Origin: Curtobacterium sp. MCLR17_007
GTDB taxonomy: Bacteria; Actinomycetota; Actinomycetes; Actinomycetales; Microbacteriaceae
Direction of reading: 5' to 3'
Assembly (NCBI RefSeq): GCF_003234655.2
Contig: NZ_CP126271.1
Coordinates: 2,232,001 to 2,296,000 of the forward strand
Length of the DNA stretch: 64,000 nt
Shown here one piece after another: positions 25,124 through 34,245 of this stretch. The first letter of the stretch is position 1, and each line of letters starts with the position of its first letter. Under the pieces are notes generated by a model. The model did no database searches. It worked only from the letters and a program-made list of their open reading frames with translations, and was not told the origin of the DNA. The position numbers and the translations under genes were made by a program.

Positions 25124-25152
25124 CGGCCGGACCGGTGACACCGGTCGGGCCG
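25124..25152 (-). terminator. Hairpin after the cysteine desulfurase gene
   Basis: GACCGGT and ACCGGTC around GAC, extended by CGGCC/GGCCG, form a stem about 10 bases past the stop. No U-tract is present. Confidence 0.5.
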
Positions 25153-25161
25153 GTGCGACGG

Positions 25162-26325
25162 CTACCGCCCGAGCGACGGCTCCCGCGACGCCATCCCCGC
25201 CACGCCCGCCCGTGCCACGGCATCGGGCAGCGCCGCCAGGAACGCATCCACGTCGGCGACGGTCGAGGTGTGGCCGAGGGTGATCCGGAGCGCCCCGCGG
25301 GCGTCGTCCTCGGTGAGCCCCATCGCGAGCAGCACGTGTGACGCCTCGGGCACGCCGGCCTGGCACGCCGACCCCGTCGACACGGCCACCCCCGCGGCGT
25401 CGAGCAGGAACAGCAGTGAGTCGCCCTCGCAGCCCGGGAACGTGAAGTGGGCGTTGCCGGGGAGCCGGTCGACGGGATCGCCACGGAGCACCGCGGACGG
25501 CACGGCGTCGAGCACCCCGGCGACCAACCGGTCACGCAGCGCCCGGACCGAGGCGTGCGGCATCGACGCCGCGACCCCGAACGCGATCGCCGCGGGGGCG
25601 TCCTGGGTGCCGCTCCGGACCTGGCGCTGCTGCCCGCCACCGTGGATGAGCGGTTCGACGGTGGCGGTGCGCCCGAGGACGAGCGCACCGATGCCCACCG
25701 GCCCGCCGATCTTGTGCGCCGAGACGCTCAACGCGTCCAACCCGGACGCGCGGAACGAGACCGGCACCTGCCCGTAGGCGGCGACGGCGTCGGCGTGGAC
25801 GGGGACGCCGGCGGCGTGCGCGAGCGCGACGACCGAGGTGACCGGCTGGATCGTGCCGACCTCGTTGTTGGCCCAGAGGAACGTGACCAGCGCGACGTCG
25901 TCGGCGGAGGCGAGTCGGGCCTCCAGTCCGGCCAGGTCGATGCGACCCTGCGCATCGAGCGGGACCACGTCGACGACCGCGCCGTCGTGGCGCTCGAGCC
26001 AGTCGACGGTGTCAACGGTGGCGTGGTGCTCACCCGCGGCGACCACGATGCGGGGCCGCGGCCGGTCCTGCTGCCGCGCCCAGAACAGGCCCTTGACGGC
26101 CAGGTTGATGCTCTCGGTGCCGCCGGAGGTGAACACGACCTCCACCGGTTCGGCGTCGAGCGACGCGGCGACGCGGGCGCGGCCGTCCTCGAGCAGCATC
26201 TTCGCGCGCTGCCCGGCGCTGTGGATCGACGACGGGTTGCCCACGGTCGTCATGGCGTCGGTGAAGGCGGCGAGCGCCTCCGGCAGGATCGGCGTGGTCG
26301 CGGCGTGGTCGAGGTAGACCGGCAC
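25162..26325 (-). CDS. Cysteine desulfurase (NifS/IscS type)
   Basis: This 387-residue PLP enzyme takes sulfur from cysteine for Fe-S clusters or tRNA thiolation. It begins VPVYLDHAATTPILPEAL, has the PLP-lysine motif SAHKIGGP at about residue 203 and the active Cys in STGSACQAG at about 318, class I (IscS/NifS) features. The GTG start has AAAGGGG 6 bases upstream and a TATCCT box at 26351-26356. In related genomes this gene lies beside mnmA, giving sulfur for tRNA 2-thiouridine; here it is divergent from glgX with only 57 bases between. Confidence 0.93.
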   Translation of the reverse strand: MPVYLDHAATTPILPEALAAFTDAMTTVGNPSSIHSAGQRAKMLLEDGRARVAASLDAEPVEVVFTSGGTESINLAVKGLFWARQQDRPRPRIVVAAGEHHATVDTVDWLERHDGAVVDVVPLDAQGRIDLAGLEARLASADDVALVTFLWANNEVGTIQPVTSVVALAHAAGVPVHADAVAAYGQVPVSFRASGLDALSVSAHKIGGPVGIGALVLGRTATVEPLIHGGGQQRQVRSGTQDAPAAIAFGVAASMPHASVRALRDRLVAGVLDAVPSAVLRGDPVDRLPGNAHFTFPGCEGDSLLFLLDAAGVAVSTGSACQAGVPEASHVLLAMGLTEDDARGALRITLGHTSTVADVDAFLAALPDAVARAGVAGMASREPSLGR

Positions 26326-26350
26326 GGGGACCCCTTTCTGGTGCGTTCCC

Positions 26351-26376
26351 AGGATAGCCGCGGGTTCTCGTACCCT
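26351..26376. promoter_or_regulatory. Divergent -10 boxes of cysteine desulfurase (-) and glgX (+)
   Basis: AGGATA at 26351-26356 reads TATCCT on the minus strand and serves the desulfurase. TACCCT at 26371-26376 lies 6 bases before the glgX ATG, giving a leaderless transcript. The two promoters overlap, so they may compete. Confidence 0.5.
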
Positions 26377-26382
26377 GGTCGG

Positions 26383-28410
26383 ATGCACGAGACCGCGATC
26401 GACACCGCCCAGGGGCTGCGCCTCGTGGACGGCGGTGCGCGGTTCGGCCTGCGCTCCGCCACCGCGACCGCAGCGACACTCGTCGTCGACGGCCGCGGTG
26501 CGGTGGCGCTCGAGCGGGTCCCGGACTCGGACCTGTGGACCGGCACCCTCGACGACGTGCACCCCGGCGACACGTACCACCTGCTCGTCGACGGACCCGT
26601 CGGGTCGCGGTACGACTTCGACGCGGACCGGCCACTGCTCGACCCGTACGCGCGGGGCATCACCAGGGGCACGGCGTCGCGGTGGACGAGCGTCGCGGTG
26701 GACGACGCCTTCGACTGGGGCGGATCGACGAAGCCCGTCGTGCCGCTCGACCGGGCCGTCGTCTACGAGGCGAACGTCCGCACCCTGACGAGCGCGAACC
26801 ACGCCGTGCCGGAGCACCTGCGCGGCACGTACGCGGGTGTGGCGCACGAGAGCACGATCCGGCACCTGCAGCGCCTCGGCGTCACGACGATCGAGCTGCT
26901 GCCGGTGCACGCGTTCGACTCCGAGCGTTGGTTGCAGGAGGCCGGACGCGAGAACGCGTGGGGCTACAACACGCTCGGGTTCTTCGCTCCGCACGCCGCG
27001 CACGCCTCGGAGCCCGCACGGCAGGCCGGTGCACAGGCGGTGCTCCGCGAGTTCAAGGGCATGGTCCGGCTGCTGCACGAGGCCGGCATCCAGGTGGTCC
27101 TCGACGTCGTGTTCAACCACACCGCAGAAGAGGGCCTGCGCGGCCCGACCTCGTCCCTGCGTGGGATCGACGGTGCGAACCGGTACCGCTGGGCGCCGGA
27201 CGACACCTACTACGACACGACCGGCTGCGGCAACACGCTCGACACCTCGGTCGACGCCGCCGCCGACCTGGTGCTCGACAGCCTTCGGTACTGGGCGCGC
27301 GAGGTGCAGGTCGACGGGTTCCGGTTCGACCTGATGGCGTCGCTGGCGCGCGACGCCGAGCACGTGTTCGATCCGGCGCACCCGGTGCTCGACCGGATCC
27401 GCACCGATCCGGACCTGCAGGACGTGCTGGTCATCGCCGAACCGTGGGACGTGGGTCCCGACGGCTGGCGGACCGGTCACTTCGGTGCCAGGACCACCGA
27501 GTGGAACGACGGTTTCCGCAACACGGTGCGGCAGTTCTGGCTGACGGACATCGCCCAGGAGCGCCGGACGGGCGTCCCCGGTGCCGGCATCGGGGCGCTC
27601 GCCGGCGCGCTGACGGGGTCGCGCCACCTGTTCGGCGTCGACCGCGGCCCGCTGTCCGGGGTGAACTTCGTGACCGCACACGACGGGTTCACGCTGCACG
27701 ACCTGACCGCCTACGACCGGAAGCACAACGCGGCCAACGGCGAGGATGACCGCGACGGGTCGGACGACAACCGCTCGTTCAACCACGGCGTCGAGGGCCC
27801 GACCGAGGACCGCGGCGTCCGTGCGGCTCGGGGCCGGTCGATGCGAAACCTGCTCGGCACGCTGTTCCTGTCGGCCGGCGTGCCGATGCTCACCGCCGGG
27901 GACGAACGCAGCCGCACCCAGCACGGCAACAACAACGCCTACGTGGTGACCGAGGACCTGACCCCGGTCGACTGGTCCGACGACGAGGACGCCGAGTCGA
28001 TGACCGAGACCGTCGCCGCGCTCACCCGTCTGCGCGCAGCCCATCCGGCGCTCCGACCCGACCGGTACGGCGTCGACGGGCAGACCACCCCCGGAGCCTC
28101 GCGCATGCGCTGGTACGGGCCCGACGGCGGGCCGATGACCGGCGAGTGGTGGGACCAGCCCATCCACCGCGCGGTGCAGTGGTTCGTCGCGTCGACCCCC
28201 CATGACGACGACGAGCCCGACGACCGTGTCCTGGTCGTGGTGCACGGCAGCGGTCGCACCCGCGACCTGACCCTGCCCGCGCCGGACGACGTCACCGCGT
28301 ACCGGCTGGCGTGGTCGAGCGAGAAACACCGCGACCACGAGCGCCTGCGGCCCGCCGGCACCGTCTTCACCGCCTACGGCCCCGGCATCCACGTCTTCGC
28401 GATCGTCTGA
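26383..28410 (+). CDS. glgX: Glycogen debranching enzyme GlgX
   Basis: GlgX removes short side chains from phosphorylase-trimmed glycogen (GH13 isoamylase type). The 675-residue protein has an N-terminal CBM48-like domain (to about 120), then the TIM barrel with EANVRTLT at 128, DVVFNHTAE at about 243, the nucleophile Asp in VDGFRFDLMASL at about 315, the acid Glu in VIAEPWDVG at about 351 and FVTAHDGFTLHD. The ATG follows the TACCCT -10 box by 6 bases. It is the first gene of a glgX-glgE-glgB cluster and is divergent from the desulfurase. Confidence 0.93.
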   Translation: MHETAIDTAQGLRLVDGGARFGLRSATATAATLVVDGRGAVALERVPDSDLWTGTLDDVHPGDTYHLLVDGPVGSRYDFDADRPLLDPYARGITRGTASRWTSVAVDDAFDWGGSTKPVVPLDRAVVYEANVRTLTSANHAVPEHLRGTYAGVAHESTIRHLQRLGVTTIELLPVHAFDSERWLQEAGRENAWGYNTLGFFAPHAAHASEPARQAGAQAVLREFKGMVRLLHEAGIQVVLDVVFNHTAEEGLRGPTSSLRGIDGANRYRWAPDDTYYDTTGCGNTLDTSVDAAADLVLDSLRYWAREVQVDGFRFDLMASLARDAEHVFDPAHPVLDRIRTDPDLQDVLVIAEPWDVGPDGWRTGHFGARTTEWNDGFRNTVRQFWLTDIAQERRTGVPGAGIGALAGALTGSRHLFGVDRGPLSGVNFVTAHDGFTLHDLTAYDRKHNAANGEDDRDGSDDNRSFNHGVEGPTEDRGVRAARGRSMRNLLGTLFLSAGVPMLTAGDERSRTQHGNNNAYVVTEDLTPVDWSDDEDAESMTETVAALTRLRAAHPALRPDRYGVDGQTTPGASRMRWYGPDGGPMTGEWWDQPIHRAVQWFVASTPHDDDEPDDRVLVVVHGSGRTRDLTLPAPDDVTAYRLAWSSEKHRDHERLRPAGTVFTAYGPGIHVFAIV

Positions 28411-28480
28411 CGACCCGGTGCACCCCAGCGGGAGTTCTCCACAGCTCCGGGTTCCGGGGAACACGGAGGCCCCTTCCGGG

Positions 28481-28486
28481 TAGCGT
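28481..28486 (+). promoter_or_regulatory. -10 box of leaderless glgE promoter
   Basis: TAGCGT lies 7 bases before the glgE GTG, with no ribosome binding site. It suggests glgE-glgB can be transcribed apart from glgX. Confidence 0.45.
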
Positions 28487-28493
28487 CTGGTCC

Positions 28494-30494
28494 GTGGCCA
28501 CCGCAGAACGACCCCGGCGTCCGAAGATCGGGCGCATCCCGATCACCGAACTCTCCCCCAGGACGCCCAACGGCTTCCCGGGCAAGGCCTTCGACGGCGA
28601 GGTGATCACGTTCGGTGCGACCGTCTTCCGCGAAGGGCACGGCGTGATCGGCGCCGACGTCGTCCTCGAACGACCAGACGGGGGCACCCGCACGGTGCCG
28701 CTCACCCTGGTCGCCGCGGGGACCGACCGCTACGAGGCGACCGTGCAGGTCGACCACGTCGGCGTGTGGGCGTGGCACGTCGAGGCGTATTCCGACGACT
28801 GGACGACGTGGCTCCGCGCCGCCCGGCTCAAGGTCGCCGCCGGCGTCGACCTGCAGGCGACGCTGCTCGACGGTGCGGCCCTGCTCGACCGGCTCGCCGA
28901 CGCGACCGACTCCCCCGCTGCCACCCGTGCGGCGGCACGCGTCCGCGACCAGGACCTCGACCCCGCCGAACGGCTCGCCGCGGTCGACGACCCGCGCATC
29001 GCCGCCGAGGTCGAGGAAGCGCCGCTCACCTCGCTCCGCACGCACTCCGCCGTGCAGCTGCTCGACGTCGAGCGCACCCGCGCCGGTGTCGGCTCCTGGT
29101 ACGAGTTCTTCCCCCGCAGCGAAGGCGCCAAGCGCAACCCCGACGGCTCGTGGAAGAGCGGCGACTTCCGCAGCGCCGCCCGCCGCCTGCCTGGTGTCGC
29201 CCGCATGGGCTTCGACGTCGTCTACCTGCCGCCGATCCACCCGATCGGGCACACCGCGCGCAAGGGCCCGAACAACACCCTCGACGCCGGCCCGAACGAC
29301 CCGGGCAGCCCGTGGGCGATCGGCTCCGAGGACGGCGGACACGACGCCATCCACCCCGACCTCGGCACCGAGGACGACTTCCGCGACTTCGTCGAGACGG
29401 CGAAGAACACGGGGATGGAGGTCGCGCTCGACTTCGCGCTGCAGTGCTCCCCCGACCACCCGTGGGTGACGGAGCACCCGGAGTGGTTCACGGTCCGCGC
29501 CGACGGCTCGATCGCCACTGCCGAGAACCCGCCGAAGCTGTACCAGGACATCTACCCGATCCAGTTCGACACCGACCCCGAGGGCCTGGTCGCCGAGGTC
29601 GAGCGGGTGCTGCGGCACTGGATCGCGTTCGGCATCCGGATCTTCCGCGTCGACAACCCGCACACCAAGCCGCTGTGGTTCTGGGAGCGGGTCATCCGCG
29701 AGGTCCGCGACGAGCACCCGGACACGGTCTTCCTCGCCGAGGCGTTCACCCGCCCGGCGATGATGCGGGCCCTGGCCGAGGCGGGCTTCCAGCAGTCGTA
29801 CTCGTACTTCACGTGGCGCAACACGAAGGACGAGATCACCGACTACTTCGAGGAACTCAGCCACGAGACGAGCGACTACCTCCGCCCGAACCTGTTCGTG
29901 AACACGCCGGACATCCTCACCGAGTTCCTGCAGTTCGGCGGCCGAGCCGGCTACAAGGTGCGTGCGGCGCTCGCCGCGACGGGGGCGCCGACGTGGGGCA
30001 TGTACTCCGGCTACGAACTCTTCGAGGACGTCGCCCGCCCGGGGTCCGAAGAGAACATCGACAACGAGAAGTTCGAGTACAAGCCGCGCGACTTCGCCCT
30101 GGCCGAGGCCGAGGGTGCCAGCCTGGCGCCGTACGTCACGATGCTCAACCGCTTCCGGTCAGCGCACCCCGCCCTCCGACAGCTCCGCAACCTGCACGTG
30201 CACGACGCTGAGGACGGCGCGATCGTCGTCTACTCGAAGCACCTGCCCGGGCGGTTCGTCCGCTCCGGTCGCGACGACACCGTGATCGTCGTCGCGAACG
30301 TCGACCCCCACTCTGCCCGTGAGACGACTGTGCACCTCGACCTCGCCGCCCTCGGCCTCGACCCGGAGCAGGCGTTCGACGTCCGCGACGTCGTGACCGG
30401 GCAGCGCTGGGTGTGGGGTTCGTCCAACTACGTGCGCCTGGATGCCTTCCAGGAGCCCGTGCACCTGCTCGTCGTGGAAGGACCACACCGATGA
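28494..30494 (+). CDS. glgE: Alpha-1,4-glucan:maltose-1-phosphate maltosyltransferase
   Basis: GlgE (GH13 subfamily 3) extends alpha-1,4-glucan using maltose-1-phosphate. The 666-residue protein has the N-terminal helical/beta domain, [11 protein letters not shown] near 200, [15 protein letters not shown] near 243, the nucleophile in [14 protein letters not shown] at about 385 and the acid in FLAEAFTRP at about 415, all as in the Streptomyces and Mycobacterium enzymes. The GTG start follows a TAGCGT box. It overlaps glgB by 4 bases (ATGA), so the two products are made together. The treS and mak genes that supply maltose-1-phosphate are not in the window. Confidence 0.96.
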   Translation: MATAERPRRPKIGRIPITELSPRTPNGFPGKAFDGEVITFGATVFREGHGVIGADVVLERPDGGTRTVPLTLVAAGTDRYEATVQVDHVGVWAWHVEAYSDDWTTWLRAARLKVAAGVDLQATLLDGAALLDRLADATDSPAATRAAARVRDQDLDPAERLAAVDDPRIAAEVEEAPLTSLRTHSAVQLLDVERTRAGVGSWYEFFPRSEGAKRNPDGSWKSGDFRSAARRLPGVARMGFDVVYLPPIHPIGHTARKGPNNTLDAGPNDPGSPWAIGSEDGGHDAIHPDLGTEDDFRDFVETAKNTGMEVALDFALQCSPDHPWVTEHPEWFTVRADGSIATAENPPKLYQDIYPIQFDTDPEGLVAEVERVLRHWIAFGIRIFRVDNPHTKPLWFWERVIREVRDEHPDTVFLAEAFTRPAMMRALAEAGFQQSYSYFTWRNTKDEITDYFEELSHETSDYLRPNLFVNTPDILTEFLQFGGRAGYKVRAALAATGAPTWGMYSGYELFEDVARPGSEENIDNEKFEYKPRDFALAEAEGASLAPYVTMLNRFRSAHPALRQLRNLHVHDAEDGAIVVYSKHLPGRFVRSGRDDTVIVVANVDPHSARETTVHLDLAALGLDPEQAFDVRDVVTGQRWVWGSSNYVRLDAFQEPVHLLVVEGPHR

Positions 30495-33145
30495 CCACCG
30501 ACCCCAACGAGGCCGACCGGACCGAACCCCGGGACCGCGGGCAGGGGCCGAGCGTTCCGCCGGTCCAGCCGCCGCCCCCGCCCGTGTCGGCGCGCCCCGC
30601 GGCACCGGTTCCGCGGCCCGTGCCCGCGCGTCCGGCACCCGCCGCTGAACCGGCTCGGACCGAGCCGCGCACGTCGGCTCCCGGCGAGGACCTGCCCGGC
30701 GCGCGGCTGCCGAAGCGCGAGGCACCCGACCGTGGCGTCGAGGAATCAGCCACGATGGCCGGACGGACGGCTCCGGTGGACGAGCACGCCCGCCACGTCG
30801 CGCCCGAGGCCCCCGTGGACGCAGCCGCTGCGGCCGCCGACGCCGAGCCGTCGCCGACCGCCGGAGCACACAGTGCAGAGCCGGCCATCGCCGCGCCGGC
30901 AACCGCCGCCGCGCCGGCCACCGCCGCTGCGCCGGCCACCGCCGCTGCGCCGACCGGTCCCGACTCGCCCGCGCCGCGTCCCGCACCGGTCGAGGAGTGG
31001 CTGCGACAGCAGGTCGCCGAGGCCCGCTGGTCCCAGCCGCACGACGTCCTGGGCCCGCACCCCGTCGACGGCGGCACCAGCGTGCGCGTCGTCCGACACC
31101 TGGCCAGGGCCGTCCGCCTGGTCCGCCCCGACGGCGACGACGTCGAGCTCACCCACGAGGGCGACGGCCTCTGGGCCGGGGCCACCGCCGAGTCACTCGG
31201 TCGCTACCGGGTCGAAGCCGACTACGACTTCGACGAGTCGACCGACTCCGACGACGCCACCTGGACGACCGACGACGCGTACCGGTTCCCGCCGACCCTC
31301 GGCGAACTGGACCTGCACCTGTTCGGCGAGGGCCGCGACGAGCAGCTCTGGAACCACCTCGGGGCCCACGTCACCACGGTCGACGGCGTCGACGGTGTCG
31401 CGTTCGCCGTCTGGGCACCGCGGGCGACCGCCGTGCGCGTGATCGGCGACTTCGAGGGCTGGGAGGGACGCACCACCGCGATGCGTCGCCTGAGCGACCT
31501 CGGCGTCTGGGAGCTGTTCGTCCCCGGTGCACTGGTGGGCCAGCGCTACAAGTTCCAGATCCTGACCGACAGCGGCTGGGTCGAGCGTGCGGACCCCTTC
31601 GCGCGCCGCACCGAGGTCCCCCCGCTGACGGCCTCGGTCATCACCCGGTCCGAGTACACGTGGTCCGACGGCGACCGCGCGTGGATGCAGCAGCGTGCCG
31701 AGACGACCACGCACGACCGGCCGATGAGCGTCTACGAGGTCCACCTCGGGTCCTGGCGTCCGGGGCTGAGCTACCGCGAGGTCGCGGACCAGCTCATCGG
31801 GCACGTGCAGTACCTCGGCTTCACGCACATCGAGTTCCTGCCGTTCGCCGAGCACCCCTTCGGCGGTTCGTGGGGCTACCAGGTCACCGGCTACTACGCG
31901 CCGACGGCCCGCTTCGGTTCCCCGGACGACCTCCGGTACCTCATCGACCGCCTGCACTCCGCGGGCATCGGCGTGATCATGGACTGGGTCCCCGGGCACT
32001 TCCCGAAGGACGAGTGGGCGCTGGGCCGGTTCGACGGCCACGCCCTGTTCGAGCACCCGGACCCCCGACGCGGCGAGCAGCTCGACTGGGGCACCTACGT
32101 CTTCGACTTCGGGCAGCCGCAGGTGCGCAACTTCCTGGTCGCCAACGCGCTCTACTGGCTCGAGGAGTTCCACGTCGACGGCCTGCGGGTCGACGCCGTG
32201 GCCTCGATCCTGTACCTGGACTACTCGCGCACCGACTGGCTGCCGAACATCCACGGCGGCCGCGAGAACCTCGACGCGATCGCGTTCCTGCAGGAGACCA
32301 ACGCCACCGCCTACAAGCGCTACCCCGGCATCGTCATGATCGCCGAGGAGAGCACGTCGTGGCCCGGCGTCACCCAGCCGACCAGCGCGGGCGGACTCGG
32401 GTTCGGGCAGAAGTGGAACATGGGCTGGATGCACGACTCGCTCGAGTACGTGCAGCGCGACCCGGCGTACCGCTCGTACCACCACGACGAGCTGACGTTC
32501 TCGTTCGTGTACGCGTTCAGCGAGCAGTTCACGCTGCCGATCAGCCACGACGAGGTCGTGCACGGCAAGGGCTCGCTGTACGGCAAGATGCCCGGCGACG
32601 AGTGGCAGAAGCTCGCCAACGTGCGCGCCTACCTGTCGTTCATGTGGGCGCACCCCGGCAAGCAGCTGCTCTTCATGGGCCAGGAGTTCGCGCAGGTCGC
32701 GGAGTGGTCCGAGGAACGCGGTCTCGACTGGTGGCAGGCCGACGACCCCGGACACAACGGCGTGCAGCGCCTGGTGGCCGAGCTCAACCGTGTCTACCGG
32801 GACACCCCGGCGCTGTGGACGTTCGACTCCACGGCCGAGGGCTTCGAGTGGATCGAGGGCGGCGACGCACCGCACTCGACCATCGGGTTCCTGCGCAAGG
32901 CCGGCGACGAACGCCTGGCCGTGTTCGTCAACTTCTCCGGTGTGCCGGTCGAGCGACGCTTCGGCCTGCCGGTCGCCGGGTCCTGGACCGAAGTGCTCAA
33001 CACCGACGCGACGGAGTACGGCGGCTCGGGTGTCGGCAACCTCGGCGTCGTCACGGCCGAGGACACCCCGTGGGCCGGACGGCCCGCGTCGGCGCACCTG
33101 GTGGTGCCGCCGCTCGGTGCGGTCTGGCTGCAGCTGCAGCAGTAG
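30491..33145 (+). CDS. glgB: 1,4-alpha-glucan branching enzyme with long Pro/Ala N-terminal extension
   Basis: GlgB adds alpha-1,6 branches. The 884-residue protein has about 165 residues of low-complexity Pro/Ala/Arg sequence at the N terminus, including [18 protein letters not shown] repeats, before the conserved part. Then come the N1/CBM48 domains, [15 protein letters not shown], the nucleophile in [17 protein letters not shown] at about 566, the acid in [11 protein letters not shown] at about 617 and [15 protein letters not shown]. It overlaps glgE by 4 bases. Together with GlgE it would make branched alpha-glucan. The disordered extension is unusual in length and has no visible signal peptide. 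Confidence 0.95.
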   Translation: MTTDPNEADRTEPRDRGQGPSVPPVQPPPPPVSARPAAPVPRPVPARPAPAAEPARTEPRTSAPGEDLPGARLPKREAPDRGVEESATMAGRTAPVDEHARHVAPEAPVDAAAAAADAEPSPTAGAHSAEPAIAAPATAAAPATAAAPATAAAPTGPDSPAPRPAPVEEWLRQQVAEARWSQPHDVLGPHPVDGGTSVRVVRHLARAVRLVRPDGDDVELTHEGDGLWAGATAESLGRYRVEADYDFDESTDSDDATWTTDDAYRFPPTLGELDLHLFGEGRDEQLWNHLGAHVTTVDGVDGVAFAVWAPRATAVRVIGDFEGWEGRTTAMRRLSDLGVWELFVPGALVGQRYKFQILTDSGWVERADPFARRTEVPPLTASVITRSEYTWSDGDRAWMQQRAETTTHDRPMSVYEVHLGSWRPGLSYREVADQLIGHVQYLGFTHIEFLPFAEHPFGGSWGYQVTGYYAPTARFGSPDDLRYLIDRLHSAGIGVIMDWVPGHFPKDEWALGRFDGHALFEHPDPRRGEQLDWGTYVFDFGQPQVRNFLVANALYWLEEFHVDGLRVDAVASILYLDYSRTDWLPNIHGGRENLDAIAFLQETNATAYKRYPGIVMIAEESTSWPGVTQPTSAGGLGFGQKWNMGWMHDSLEYVQRDPAYRSYHHDELTFSFVYAFSEQFTLPISHDEVVHGKGSLYGKMPGDEWQKLANVRAYLSFMWAHPGKQLLFMGQEFAQVAEWSEERGLDWWQADDPGHNGVQRLVAELNRVYRDTPALWTFDSTAEGFEWIEGGDAPHSTIGFLRKAGDERLAVFVNFSGVPVERRFGLPVAGSWTEVLNTDATEYGGSGVGNLGVVTAEDTPWAGRPASAHLVVPPLGAVWLQLQQ

Positions 33146-33157
33146 CGGCGAGCTCAC

Positions 33158-33205
33158 GACGGACAGGAGGCCCGGTACCAGCTGGTACCGGGCCTTCTGT
33201 TCGTC
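33158..33205 (+). terminator. Terminator after glgB with G-U pairs on the + strand
   Basis: Arms GACGGACAGGAGGCCCGG and CCGGGCCTTCTGTTCGTC meet at GGTACCAG/CTGGTACC. Two positions mismatch as DNA but pair as G-U only in the + strand RNA, so selection appears to keep the RNA fold for glgB. Same family as the palindromes at 7558 and 14133. Confidence 0.8.
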
Positions 33206-33249
33206 AGGTGGTGCGCACACGTCGCCGTGCGGACGACGAGACGCCGACG

Positions 33250-34245
33250 TCAGTACAGGGCGTTCGCCAGGCGTCGCCGTGCCGCGACGACGCGCGGGTC
33301 CTCGGCACCGATGAGCTCGAAGTACTCGACGAGCCGGACCCGCAGCGCTTCGCGGTCCTCGCCGAAGACCGTCGGCACGAGGTCGAGCAGTCGCCCGAAG
33401 GCGTCTTCGACGTGGCCGCCGCTGATGTCGAGGTCGGCCACCGCGAGCTGTGCGGCGACGTCGTCGGGGCCGTTGCCTGCCGCGGCGCGGATCTCGTCGG
33501 CCGTCCTGCCGGCCAGGCGGTCGAGCAGCGACACCTGCGCGAGTCCGGCGACGGCCATCTGGTCGTGCGGGTCCTGCGCGATCGCGGTCCGGTACTCCTG
33601 GATCGCTGTGGCGTAGTCGCCCTGTTCGATGGCGTCGTAGGCGGCCTGGTGGTGCGGCGGGAGCGGTTCGGGCTCGGGCTCGCCCTGTTCGGCCGTCTCG
33701 TCCGGGGCGGCAGCGCCGTCGACGGCCACACGACCGGTCACGCCGTTCTGTTCGGCGGCCTGGAGCACCTGCTCGAAGACGTCGCGCACCTGCGCCTCGG
33801 GCAGTGCGCCGACGAAGAGCCCGAGGGGTCGTCCGCCGATCACCGCGGCCACGGTCGGGATGGACTGCGCCTGGAACGCCTGCACGAGCTGCGGATTCGT
33901 GTCGGCGTCGACCTTGGCCAGCACCAGACGGCCGTCGTACTCGGCAGTCAGCTGCTCGAGGACCGGTGAGAGCTGCTTGCACGGCCCGCACCACTCGGCC
34001 CAGATGTCGACGATGACCGGCACGACGGTCGACAGCTCGAGGACGTCCTGGAAGCTGGCGTCGGTGACGTCGATGACGAGCGACGGCACGGTCAGCGCCG
34101 CACCGCCTTCGGTGCCGGGAACCGCGGCGCCGGTGGGACCGGCTCCGGGTGTCTGCTGCTGTGCCGGTCGCTGTGCTCGGTCGACCAGGGATGACAGGTC
34201 GACAGCGCCGCGGAGTCCGGACGGGGTCGGGGGGATGTTGCTCAT
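33250..34245 (-). CDS. Thioredoxin-fold/TPR co-chaperone-like protein (YbbN type)
   Basis: A 331-residue protein with an unstructured N terminus (to about 55), a thioredoxin domain with WAEWCGPCKQLSPVLEQL (active site WCGPC at about 84) and the cis-Pro in SIPTVAAV, a Glu/Pro linker near 200 and a TPR-like helical C-terminal half with AAYDAIEQGDYATAIQEY. This is the YbbN/CnoX layout, a redox-sensitive holdase working with chaperones; an intact CxxC is kept here. The start overlaps the upstream gene by 4 bases. It converges on glgB. Confidence 0.88.
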   Translation of the reverse strand: MSNIPPTPSGLRGAVDLSSLVDRAQRPAQQQTPGAGPTGAAVPGTEGGAALTVPSLVIDVTDASFQDVLELSTVVPVIVDIWAEWCGPCKQLSPVLEQLTAEYDGRLVLAKVDADTNPQLVQAFQAQSIPTVAAVIGGRPLGLFVGALPEAQVRDVFEQVLQAAEQNGVTGRVAVDGAAAPDETAEQGEPEPEPLPPHHQAAYDAIEQGDYATAIQEYRTAIAQDPHDQMAVAGLAQVSLLDRLAGRTADEIRAAAGNGPDDVAAQLAVADLDISGGHVEDAFGRLLDLVPTVFGEDREALRVRLVEYFELIGAEDPRVVAARRRLANALY

